From: Crocodylus rhombifer
Lineage: Eukaryota > Chordata > Crocodylia > Crocodylidae
Assembly (NCBI GenBank): GCA_038503035.1
Contig: JAVSML010000976.1
Span: 156,903 to 220,902 of the forward strand
Length of the DNA: 64,000 nt
Direction of reading: 5' to 3'
This document shows positions 55,301-64,000 of this stretch, piece by piece. A model generated the notes under the pieces. That model saw nothing but the letters and a program-made list of their open reading frames with translations, was not told the origin of the DNA and did no database searches. Position numbers and translations under genes: made by a program. The number at the start of each line of letters is the position of its first letter. The first letter of the stretch is position 1.

Positions 55301-58300
55301 TCAGGAGGTCACATTTAGTCCAACCCCAGCTTAAAGCAGGACCAGCTCCAACTAGACCATCCCAGCCAAAGCTTTGTTGAGCCAAACCTTAACAACCTCC
55401 AAGGAGGGACTTTCCACCACCTCTCTAGGTAACCTGCTCCAGTGCTTCACCACCCTTCTAGTGAGAGGGTTTTTCCTAATATCCAGCTTAAACTTCCCTT
55501 GCTGCAACTTGAGCCCATTGCTCCTTGTTCTGTCATCTGCCATCACTGAGAACAGTTCAGCTCCGTCCTCTTTTGAACTACTCTGCAAGGAGTTGAAGGC
55601 TGCTATCAAATCCTCTCTCAGTCTTCTCTTCTGCAGAATAAATATACCCACCTGCCCCAGCCCCCGAACCATTTTGGTTGCCCTCCACAGGACTCTCTCC
55701 AACTTGCCCACGTCCTTTCTATAGTGGTAGGGACCAAAACTGGACACAGGACTCCATATGTGGCCTCACCAGTGCAGAATAGAGAGGAATAATCACTTCC
55801 CTTACTCTGCTGGCAGCGCTTCTGCGAATGCAGCTGCGAATGCCATTAGCTTTGGCAACAAGGATGCACTGTTGACTCGTATCCAGTTTATTGTCCACTG
55901 TAATCCCCAGGTCCTTTTCAGCAGAGCTGTTGCCCAGCCTGTCGTCCCCCAGCCTGTACTGATGGATGGGATTGATCAGTCCTAAGTGCAAGACCTTGCA
56001 CTTGTTCTTGTTGATCCTCATGAGATTTCTTTTGGGTCAATCCTGCAATGTTAGTTTCTAGCAGGTCTTGTTCTGCATTTGCCTGCTAGATTTTGAGGCT
56101 CACTACCAACAACAATCTTCTCCCCATGTAGATGCTTCTACTCCAGTCACCTCTTAGTCCTCTATGAATCTACAAAATATTTAAGCCAGATTCAGAGTGG
56201 TTGTTTAGGTGCCTCCCCCTGGATGTTACAACACTTGCATATCATGCTGTTTGCTTTGGACAGTGATTCAGTGTGGCCAGTCAAGGCACCTAAGACTCTT
56301 ACCCAGTCAAAGGAGAGATTTGAAGGAACCTAAGAGCAGTTCAGGTTTGGGTGCTGAAGTGTTGTGTGCAGAGAATGAGGCACCTCTGAGGTGATCAGAA
56401 AGCCCAGGAGGCCCCAGAGATGGGTGAGCTTAGGGCGGTATTTGAACTCCTGCCTCTCAGGAGTACAGGTGCCGGACCAATGTTGTCCATTAGGTGTCTC
56501 CGTTAACTTGCAATTTGGAACATCCAACCTCACTTCTGAGGTCAGGAACATGTTGGTGCTGGTGACACTCGCCTTTTGACCAGTAGCCTAGTGATAAGAG
56601 CAATTCCTCAGGAAATAGGAGACCTGGGTTCTTGGCCTTCCTCAGTCTGAGGGGGTCTGAACCCAGATCTCATATGTCCCAATGAATGCCTTTGCCATCA
56701 GGCACTTTCCTCCCTTTCCAGGGAAGCAGGGCCACTGGGAAGCCACAAATACAAAAGTCATGGGGCTGGAAGGACAGCAAGTGGGAGGGAGCCTGGCTCT
56801 GTAGCCTAACCATTACAGCACTCCCCTGGGATCTGATCCTGCTACCAAGAGGGATCCCCTGTGGACCATGGAGAGAGGCTCCAGTGCTTGGATTAGGGAA
56901 AGCTCTAAATCCCAGGCTGACAGACTGAGGTCTCTCTGGGTAGAGCATTGTCCTTTCCAACCTTTGCTCTGTCCCTGCAGGTGCCTGGATCATAACGGGT
57001 GGGTCACACGCTGGTGTCATGAAGCTGGTGGGGGAGGCTGTACGAGACTTCAGCATGAACAGCAGCTACAAAGAAGGCGAGATCATCACCATTGGAATAG
57101 CCACCTGGGGGACCGTATACAACCGCGAGAGCCTCATCTGCCCACTGGTGAGGTTGAAGGACTGCTGGAGAGATGGGTGTTGGCCAGGACAGGACGCTGG
57201 CCTGAGAGGGGAAGGAAAGATGAATCTTTCTGCCTAAAATGTCTGAATATGCATTTGACTGAAGCCAGCTTTGGGTGTAGCATGTAGTTAGACACACGCT
57301 CCGTGGAAAGGACTGTCTTTCCTGCTGTGGGCCTGCCTTTCTACAGTATGACCGTGGTTTCCAAAGGGGCTTGGTGGCTTAGTAAAGTTCAGTGAGACTT
57401 AGACATCTGATGCTCTTAGGTGCTGCTGAAAATCTCAACCTTTAAACAGCACCGTACCTAGACTCTTGATGGCCCCAGGCAAACTTTTAGTATCAGGGCC
57501 CCCTTCTCCAGATATAATGACGATAATAATCGGAGAATAGAAAAAAATTTACCATTTTCAGGCCTCGTGTCTGGGCCCTGGGCAGCTGCCCATTTTGTCC
57601 ATGCCCATGTCCAGCTCTGCCTTTAAAAATGCTTATGTGAAAATCTTTCCAGCCACCTGCTGATTGGCAACCATAATGGCCCAGCAGCTGAATGCACTCC
57701 CCTTGCAGATCAGGTCATCTTAGCTCTAACATTTTAAGTTCCTCTCCCTACAGATAAGCCCCTCAGAGGTTTACAAAAATTTGGGATGTATTTTGCTTTT
57801 ATCACAGAGGAGTATCTCAGGTTTACTTATGGGAATGCCTACTATAGGTCCAGGTCTCCTGAATGAGAGCCTAAAGTTATACAACAATGGGCCTCTCAGT
57901 AATTCCTAGGGCCGATGGATTCTAATATAAGACAGTCTGAAGTTGATTAAGGATAAGGTCTCATGGGCATGAGTCTCTTTGAGTTAATCTCCAAAGACCA
58001 TGTTTAGGTACCTATATATAAGGGGCCTGTCTTACCCTTGGGGTGTCTTTCTACAAGTCCCAGTGATTCATTTGAGTATTGCTGGGTGCTTACCCCTTCT
58101 GAAAAGCAGGCCATTTATTTTGACACTTAAATGGGGACTTTGGGGCCTAGCACTAGGCACTCCACCTTGAGATTCCTGATCTCTGTTGCGTGTTCTGTCA
58201 GCCTCCAAATTAAACTACCCATCACCCCTATGTGTTTCTGCTGGGAAGATGCTACTCTGGATGCCTTGGAGCTGCATGAAGGCTGAGAGAAGTGTATCTG

Positions 58301-61300
58301 TAGGATATGGGTAGAAGTCGGTATGAGAAAAGGGTGGGAGGGATTGGATGGCTGCTGTGTCAAAGATTGCTCTCAATGTACTGGCATTCTGGACAGTCCT
58401 GCACTCTTATTCTTTCTGGTCCCAGCTCCATAGCCCTGATCCATCCTTACCCAACATCCATCATGCTAACCCAAAGACTACCTGCTTTCTCTCCTCTTAT
58501 ACTTCCCAGAAAAGGTTTCTGCTCAGATTCCTGCCCTGTTCATCACTTCTGCCTGCCACCCCTTTGTCCCCTCATTTCCTTCCCCTAGCCCATTCCTGCT
58601 ATGTTTGAGCCAGGGATCTACTGTGAATCCTGCTGAAGGAGATGCTCAGGGAGGACAAGGGACTCAGTACAGTGCACCTGCCAGTACATGAGTGTTTCCT
58701 TTGCACTTCTTTTTCAGGGTGGCTTCCCAGCTGAGTACATGCTGGATGAGGAGAGCCAAGGGAGCCTGTCCTGCCTGGATAGCAATCACTCCCACTTCAT
58801 CTTAGTGGATGATGGGACCCATGGCAGATACGGCGTAGAGATCCCCTTGAGGACCAGGCTGGAGAAGTTCATTTCTGAGCAAACCAAGGTGAAAGGAGGT
58901 AATGGCAGCCATGGTCAGGGACTGCCTCAGAGCCAAGAAAGGAAAATACATGAGATCCCTAGTCTAATGATCCTAGGGCATGAGGAAGTATTGATGAAGC
59001 ACAGGGGATCAGAAGATGTTGCAAGCCCCCTCTTAATTAGTTTTCTGAAAGAGTTCCTCAGTGACACAGACTGAGACAGCATTCATTCCTCCTTCAGGTG
59101 GAATGACTACAACTACCTCTTCCCTTGCTAATAGCAAATCTCTTCCAAAGCTTTTTTTAGAGCCTGGCCTATGATGGAGATAGCCGCAGTTGCCTCTTCC
59201 ATGCTGGAAGAGGCCATCACAGGCCAGCCTTAGCAGGAGGGTTTAGCATCCACATAGACCTGAATTGACTCTTCTTTCCTGCAGGAGTGGCCATCAGGAT
59301 CCCAATTGTTTGCGTCGTGCTGGAGGGTGGACCCGGGACTCTTGATGTAAGTATATCTGCCCACTCTTCAGGTGGCTTGAGGAAAGACAGTGCAGTTGCA
59401 TGGGTTGGGGGACAGTGAACACCATTGTCTCATTGTGTGAAGTCAGCCTTCACCAAACCGATCGCTGGGGCTTAGGCAAGAGATGGAGTCAGTGGAACTG
59501 AACGGTGGCTCAGGAGACTGGTCTCCTGCAAGTAGGTGAACAGTGAAGCAGGGTGCAGAGAATTAGTCAGTTGCAACAAGTTAATTTCTTGTATGGACAT
59601 TCATAAAGGAGCCAGCTGAGAACACAATGACTAACAACATACCAAAGCTATGGATGTTTGGGGCCTGATCCGAAAGGCCCTGAAGCAAATGGAAGCCAAT
59701 GAGAAACTTCCCCTGGGGTTTGGACAAGCCTCTGTATCCTCTCCCATCTGTGTGTTGCAGACTATCTACAATGCAATCAGCCATGGCACCCCGTGCGTGA
59801 TAGTGGAGGGGTCTGGCCGTGTAGCTGATGTCATTGCTCAGGTGGCCCACCTGCCTGTCCCAGAGATCACCATCTCCTTGATCCAGAAGAAAGTGAGCAT
59901 CCTTTTCCAGGACACCTATGAGTTCTTCACTGAGGGCAAGCTTGTGGAGTGGACCAAAAAGGTGAGAGGCTGCACCTGCACGGCTATACTTGCTGATGCC
60001 ACTGAGAGACAAAGGGAGAAGGCGGTAAGTCACCCATTGCAGCGTCTGTGACTTTTTTTCTCTACTCATCAACAAGGAAACAGATGCACACTTCACAAGT
60101 GTCACAGCTTTTCCAGCCATACTTCTTCTAGCTATGTACCATGTATGTGCCGCTCAGACTAGAGACACACACACACACACCCATGCAAACTGATCTCTGA
60201 GTGTGTGAAGCAGGCAAGTGCACCATGCACAGCAAAGCCAGGAGAATTTCTGGTCCACTTCTCATCTGGTCAACCCAGTACTTTCATTTTATCCCAGTCC
60301 AATGGGTTTTTTGCCTGGAGTTAATTGCCAGCATTGTTTTCCATCTTGGGTCACTGGATTTTTAATAAGGTGGGAAAATCTGCATGGGGCCAAACCCTAG
60401 CCCTGCTGAGGACAAGGGGATTTTCAGATACTGGTCCCCCCTAGTGAGTTTATAGACAGTCACCAGGTCCCCTGATTAAAGGAGACTGTTTCAACTGATT
60501 TTCTCTCATTCAATATCCATGTTGTCAAGTAGTTAAGTAACTTAAGTAGTTAAGTCAGCTGCAGTAGGGCTGGGATTGTGCTGTAGCTGCCAGCCTGTTT
60601 GTACGTTGGAAGGATGATGGTGGACAGAGAATCAGCCTATTCTCTTGTGGCTGGGCTGGAAACCACAAAATTAACCTTGAATGGGCTGGGGGATGCTACA
60701 GGTATCCAGAGGAGACACCAGATTTAACATCCAGTGTGTATGGAGGAGCTGTGGACACTCAAGGCAGAAGCAGGATATTCATCCTGAATGGGTTAGGAGG
60801 TGCAGCTGGGATCTTCAGAGATAGGTCAATTTATCTGACGTGGGCTGGATAGCAGCATGGGAGAGAAGGCTTCTGCCACTGATCAGCTGATTCTCCATCC
60901 TCTCCCACAGATCCAAGACATAGTACGGAGCAGGCAACTCCTGACTGTTTTCAGAGAGGGCAAGGACGGCCAGCAGGATGTGGACGTGGCCATTCTCCAG
61001 GCACTGCTCAAAGGTGAGTGGCGGCATGGTTCTGCTCTGGTGGGGTGGCTTCTGCAAGGGCACCTAGCAGCAGAGAACCTGACTCTCTGCCGTAGTGTGG
61101 GGCTCTCTTGTGTGTGATGGATCCCTGGGGTTCAGGGAGCCCAGCTGGCATCTGGGCTGTGCAGAAGGGCCCCCCAGTACTTGAACAACTGAACAGGCCT
61201 TCTTTACTGGTCATGTTGCTGAGTGTGTAGCTCACTGGTCCACAGGTGATGTTTCTGGGAGGTAAACATGGAGGGGTGAGGTATGTCCCAGGGAGAGGCT

Positions 61301-62154
61301 GGGTCAAGGATTTTATGAGTTCAGTGATCCTACTGATGCTGACCAATAGATAGCTGTCCCTGCTGTGGGGCTGCTCTGCAGAAGCCCCTCACCTCCTGGT
61401 CCTTTCCCACTTGGCTCGTTTTAGCACAGAGCTCCAGCGGCTGCTTCCCTGGCCAGGACAAGCCTTGCTCCAGTTGATGAAGCTCTTTGTTGGGGCTCTG
61501 CTACAGATGGCCTCCCGAAATCTCACACATATACCAGCTCCCATAGTCATTTCTCTGCTGTTTCATAGACTGGAAACTCGCTGAGGCAGGGGTAGTTTCA
61601 CGGCAGCTTCTGGCTCACTGTGAAGTCACAGGTCTGCTTCTCAGAGCTGAGCACTTGGTGTGCTTCTGTTCTGCATGAGCAATGAATTGTCCTGTAGAAA
61701 TCTCACACCCTAGGGAGGTGCAAGGCAGGTGAAGACGCTGAGTATTGGGTACTGTCCTGTACCCCACAGGCCACGGGGGAGAATTGCAGGAGATATGGGC
61801 ATTGGAAAAGCCTGGACATTTCCTGGGGTTCCATGGGTGTCCTTTTTCTCCCAGGTTATAAGTTCCCCATAGTCCGCTGAGCTCCATTATGTGTTTCATG
61901 GGCATCCTGCCGCCTGGAGCTACCTCAGGGCAGTCCTGGCTCCAGATGCAACTGTTTCAGGTCAGGGAGGTAACAATGAGGCCCAGTTTCTTATGCATAC
62001 CATCACTCCCCTGTATGCCTTTTTGGATACAGCATCCCGAAACCACAGCCACTTTGACCACGAGAGCTGGGACCACCAGCTGAAGCTAGCTGTGGCGTGG
62101 AACAGGGTGGATATTGCCCGGAGTGAGATCTTCACAGATGACCATGAATGGAAG
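52217..62154 (+). CDS. TRPM2: TRPM2 cation channel, N-terminal part (ten coding exons)
   Basis: TRPM2 is a Ca2+-permeable plasma-membrane and lysosomal channel opened by ADP-ribose and Ca2+, linked to oxidative stress and temperature sensing. Ten exons (52217-52315, 52788-52873, 53735-53903, 54764-54944, 56981-57147, 58718-58898, 59285-59346, 59761-59961, 60911-61013, 62033-62154) join in phase to 1371 nt, 457 residues. They cover the TRPM homology regions MHR1/2 and the start of MHR3. Landmarks are WIPENIRKKEC, HVQEMPTDAFGDI, HLMIQHWGLDPPNLLISVTG, GAWIITGGSHAGVMK, DDGTHGRYGVEIPLRTRLE, VEGSGRVADVIAQVAHLPV and VFREGKDGQQDVDVAILQAL. In this numbering Tyr272, Arg279 and Arg335 fall on the ADP-ribose-binding Tyr/Arg/Arg reported for zebrafish TRPM2 MHR1/2 (271, 278, 334). 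The next exon was not found, so transmembrane, pore and NUDT9-H parts lie outside the window. Confidence 0.95.
52788..52873 (+). CDS. TRPM2: TRPM2 exon (WIPENIRKKEC)
   Basis: This 86-nt exon encodes GNLGMWIPENIRKKECIYFI then ESSQVSDS plus GG. It matches human SWIPENIKKKECVYFVESSK. Acceptor CCCACAG; donor GTCAGT is slightly weak. Confidence 0.92.
53735..53903 (+). CDS. TRPM2: TRPM2 exon (HVQEMPTDAFGD)
   Basis: This 169-nt exon encodes (G)KVVCECGYPREQHLEDAIK, then EWDPRNHVQEMPTDAFGDIS and FTGLGQKVGK. Acceptor TTTTACAG. The donor at 53904 (GTGGGT) is preferred over the GT at 53895 because human has QKVKK before YVRV. Confidence 0.93.
54764..54944 (+). CDS. TRPM2: TRPM2 exon (MHR1 core)
   Basis: This 181-nt exon encodes YVRVSSDTPPRIIYHLMIQH, then WGLDPPNLLISVTGGAKNFN and RGLVKVAQTT plus one base. 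GGAKNF is a hallmark of the TRPM N-terminal domain. Acceptor CACCCACAG, donor GTAAAA. Confidence 0.95.
55265..56025 (-). mobile_element. CR1 3' fragment, antisense in TRPM2 intron
   Basis: Minus-strand reading gives NKNKCKVLHLGLINPIHQYR, SRVREVIIPLYSALVRPHME and NGLKLQQGKFKLDIRKNPL. Its 3' tail on the plus strand is ATCATAGAAAATGAGGGTTG. Confidence 0.94.
56400..56690. repeat. tRNA-like SINE remnants
   Basis: GTAGCCTAGTGATAAGAGCA at 56583 then GGAGACCTGGGTTC resembles a tRNA-derived head with B box. The following TCTGAACCCAGATCTCATAT is its mirrored tail. The upstream block GGTATTTGAACTCCTGCCTC at 56437 looks like a second tail. Confidence 0.5.
56981..57147 (+). CDS. TRPM2: TRPM2 exon (GAWIITGGSHAGVMK)
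   Basis: This 167-nt exon encodes (G)AWIITGGSHAGVMKLVGEA, then VRDFSMNSSYKEGEIITIGI and ATWGTVYNRESLICPL. TGGxxxGVM and IGIATWG are nucleotide-fold elements of MHR1. Acceptor CCCTGCAG, donor GTGAGG. Confidence 0.95.
57148..58717. other. TRPM2: TRPM2 intron, 1.6 kb
   Basis: A stretch at about 57.45-57.61 kb (CCCCAGGCAAACTTTTAGTA ... GGGCAGCTGCCCATTTTGTC) has the look of an old dispersed repeat, but its ends were not found. Otherwise nothing recognised. Confidence 0.6.
58718..58898 (+). CDS. TRPM2: TRPM2 exon (ADP-ribose-binding Tyr/Arg)
   Basis: This 181-nt exon encodes GGFPAEYMLDEESQGSLSCL, then DSNHSHFILVDDGTHGRYGV and EIPLRTRLEKFISEQTKVKG. It carries Tyr272 and Arg279. The donor is GTAATG at 58899; a GTGAAA ten bases upstream at 58889 would break the frame to the next exon. 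Confidence 0.93.
59285..59346 (+). CDS. TRPM2: TRPM2 exon (IPIVCVVLEGGPGT)
   Basis: This 62-nt exon encodes (G)VAIRIPIVCVVLEGGPGTLD. Acceptor CCTGCAG, donor GTAAGT. VCVVLEGGPGT is conserved across TRPM2, TRPM7 and relatives. Confidence 0.95.
59761..59961 (+). CDS. TRPM2: TRPM2 exon (VEGSGRVADVIA)
   Basis: This 201-nt, phase 0-0 exon encodes TIYNAISHGTPCVIVEGSGR, then VADVIAQVAHLPVPEITISL and FTEGKLVEWTKK. It contains Arg335, equivalent to the third ADP-ribose contact. Acceptor TGTTGCAG, donor GTGAGA. Confidence 0.95.
60164..60180. repeat. Short (AC)n run
   Basis: About eight CA units in a TRPM2 intron. Confidence 0.9.
60911..61013 (+). CDS. TRPM2: TRPM2 exon (VFREGKDGQQDVDVAIL)
   Basis: This 103-nt exon encodes IQDIVRSRQLLTVFREGKDG then QQDVDVAILQALLK plus one base. 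Acceptor CTCCCACAG, donor GTGAGT. Confidence 0.95.
61014..62032. other. TRPM2: TRPM2 intron, 1.0 kb, no feature
   Basis: No repeat or exon recognised. Confidence 0.8.
62033..62154 (+). CDS. TRPM2: TRPM2 last exon in window
   Basis: This 122-nt exon encodes (A)SRNHSHFDHESWDHQLKLA then VAWNRVDIARSEIFTDDHEW and K. It matches human HENWDHQLKLAVAWNRVDIA. Acceptor GATACAG, donor GTGAGA. The reading continues in an exon beyond 64000. Confidence 0.95.
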
Positions 62155-64000
62155 GTGAGAGGGGCCTTGAGCCAGGTCAGTGCCACATGTGCCTTCTAGC
62201 TGGCGATTGTAGGGGTGGATCCAGGTTTTGCGAAGGAGGTGCATCTGAGCACTGCTCCCTGACTCCTTCTCACTCCAACCCATCAGTGTGGGGAGATTGC
62301 ACTGTGGGAGCCTCTGGGAATTTTATTTAAAGTTCCCAAAACATCCCTCATGCTCAGAGGCATGTCCCATCCCATACTCTTCCATTCTCTCTTCCTCCAG
62401 TCTCTGCTGTCTTCTGCACTGTTCTGGGGGTGGGGGTGTCTTCAGACCTGCACCTACCCACACCAGCCAGGCTGCACAGAAGCTGGGTTTAGCTGGGAAC
62501 AGTGGTAGTGGGAAGGGGGTGGGTTCCCATATACTGCCTGGTCCTCCCAGGAGCAGGCAAAGAGAAACCACTGCTGCTGTGGCTGCCTTAGGTGAACCTA
62601 ACCTCCATGCTGCCAAGGACGGGAGCAGCTTGCAAGATTCCCCCACCCCAGGACAGCCAGAAAAGCAGCCATGGCAGGTAGAGGAGGGGATGTGCTGCTG
62701 AGCATGGAGGAGAAGGGGGGATTTTCTTCCACTTTGGGGTCTTTTTTTAAAGTCCCCAGAGACTCTGGCAGCACAGTCCAGTCTGAAAGGGGGTGCAGCC
62801 ATGCCACTGCACCCGCTTTGGATCCACCTGTGGTGGCAGCAGTGGGAGGAGGAGAGCTTAAGGCCCTTTAAGCTGCCTTTGCACTGCCCCCTATTTCAGG
62901 GCCCTGCAAAGTCTTGCCTGGACCCCATGTGCCTGCTCCAACTTACACTCTGCTTCTTGCGAGCACCACGGGCAGCATAGAACAGTTCTGGTGCAGCCCT
63001 GATACAGTACATCCCTGGAACCACCCCCAGCCTGTCCTCTGGGGTGGAGAGAGGAAGGGAGCTGGTTTGAACCCGTTACATTGGCCGAGGTTGACTGCTG
63101 CTTGTGGGAAGACAAACTTCCTCAGTGTGCCCCAATGGCATGTGAAAATGTCCCTTGATTCAGTGCTTTTGTAATGACCAGCTTTCCCTCCCATCTAAAG
63201 TCAACCTGTGCAGAGCTTTTACATGTTAATTGGGTGGGGAACATGTTCCAGCTTTGAGAAGTGCCTGTCTTCTTTTAAAAATGATTCACCACCTCCCTGG
63301 CCAAGAACTCGACAGTGAAGGCTGCTGCTTGGCTGTGCACTGACTGGTTATGTGGATCTCTGGCCGATCAGCTCACTACACACTTTTCTGCTGATTCACT
63401 CAATGATATCAAAATGTTAAGGCAGAAGGAAGCAAAGAAAAACACATTCTGCCCCCTTCTTACTCCTATGCTTGGCAGCCTGATATTACAGAAGCTAGAA
63501 ATGGGGAAAATCGCCTGTTGTCTCCTCTGTCATTTTTTTATCCCTTCCAACCCTGAAATTTAGCAATAGTGTGCAGAGATCACTCTTTTGGCCCAGGTCG
63601 TTTCAAGAGATATTTGGCTGCTGCTAGCTTTGGCCCAGTGGGTTGGCAAAAGATGAGAGTGAGGCTGGCAGGGAAACCAGAACTCCATTGCAGGAGCATT
63701 TTTCGAGGTTTCAAAATGCAGGTCCCAGGCTGGAGGGAAACTAAGACCTCTGTGTGTTTTGTTTCATTAAATAAATGAGAGAGAAGTGCCATTTGCTGCC
63801 CTAGTCTGGTGGGTCTTGCTCTGCCTCAGGCAGTAGGAGATCCATGGTCAAGGGCAGGAGCTGGGAGTGAAGGCACCTCTCACCTGGGCTCACAGGCTCA
63901 GACAAGTGTGGAGGCTGGCATCACAGTCCTTTCCCTTTTCATCCATAGCACACTCGTACCCCTTCCCTGCTGCCCCTGACTTGCCTTTCTGACTAGCAGG
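62155..64000. other. TRPM2: TRPM2 intron running off the window
   Basis: The next exon, expected to encode a PSDLHPTMTAALISNKPEF-like segment, is not present. The segment at about 62.21-63.0 kb (AGGGGTGGATCCAGGTTTTG at its start) may be a degenerate DNA transposon, but no matching end was found. Confidence 0.65.

Larger units (their letters stand above)
54945..56980. other. TRPM2: TRPM2 intron with CR1 and SINE insertions
   Basis: About 2 kb. It holds an antisense CR1 (55265-56025) and tRNA-like SINE remnants (56400-56690 and near 56.80-56.84 kb). Confidence 0.85.

Noticed and set aside
60164..60180. Short CA run as a regulatory feature of TRPM2
   Set aside because: Only about eight units in mid-intron with nothing else nearby; ordinary microsatellite.
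1..64000. CRISPR array, bacterial defence island or viral genome
   Set aside because: The window is intron-containing vertebrate DNA throughout. Repeats are transposons and microsatellites; no regularly spaced repeat-spacer structure and no viral genes beyond LTR-like noncoding pieces.

Overview
The window is nuclear DNA of a vertebrate, most likely a sauropsid. Genes are split by GT-AG introns, a CpG-rich promoter is present, and the repeats are dominated by CR1 LINEs ending in ATTCTATG plus short hAT-type and foldback DNA transposons. That repeat mix suggests a crocodilian, or less likely a turtle; the species call is inference. There is no bacterial operon, CRISPR array, rRNA or intact tRNA gene.

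Three protein genes can be read exon by exon, in the order and orientation found on human 21q22.3: PFKL(+), CFAP410 (C21orf2)(-), TRPM2(+). (1) 3138-8630: the last six coding exons of PFKL (phosphofructokinase-1, liver type; 230 residues to the stop) and a 3' UTR with AATAAA at 8605. Positions 1-3137 are intron. (2) 37161 down to 23310: the complete CFAP410 gene in seven coding exons (255 aa), including a 19-bp microexon. Its promoter lies in a CpG-rich block with a near-consensus RFX X-box and nearby ATF/CREB-like sites. (3) 52217-62154: ten coding exons of TRPM2 (457 residues), covering the N-terminal MHR1/2 region that binds ADP-ribose. The window ends in the next intron, so the channel pore and NUDT9-H domain lie beyond it.

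The rest is repeat-rich. PFKL and CFAP410 converge across about 14.7 kb that holds a nearly complete but broken CR1 (13.3-16.2 kb), a palindromic element with a TG microsatellite in its centre (12.9 kb), a CR1 tail (19.3 kb) and a foldback element with arms of about 110 bp (20.5-21.1 kb). The 15 kb between CFAP410 and TRPM2 holds two probable solo LTRs on the minus strand (44.3 and 48.4 kb), a probable hAT with an LTR nested in it (47.3-48.2 kb), tRNA-like SINEs, a 22-bp G run and a 10-N assembly gap flanked by identical 47-bp sequence.

The three genes are not an operon. PFKL is glycolytic, CFAP410 is ciliary/basal-body, and TRPM2 is an ADP-ribose-gated cation channel; their proximity is inherited synteny. 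I found no convincing new gene system. The most interesting points are the CFAP410 promoter architecture, the microsatellite-seeded palindromic element, the unnamed repeat families and the gap artefact.
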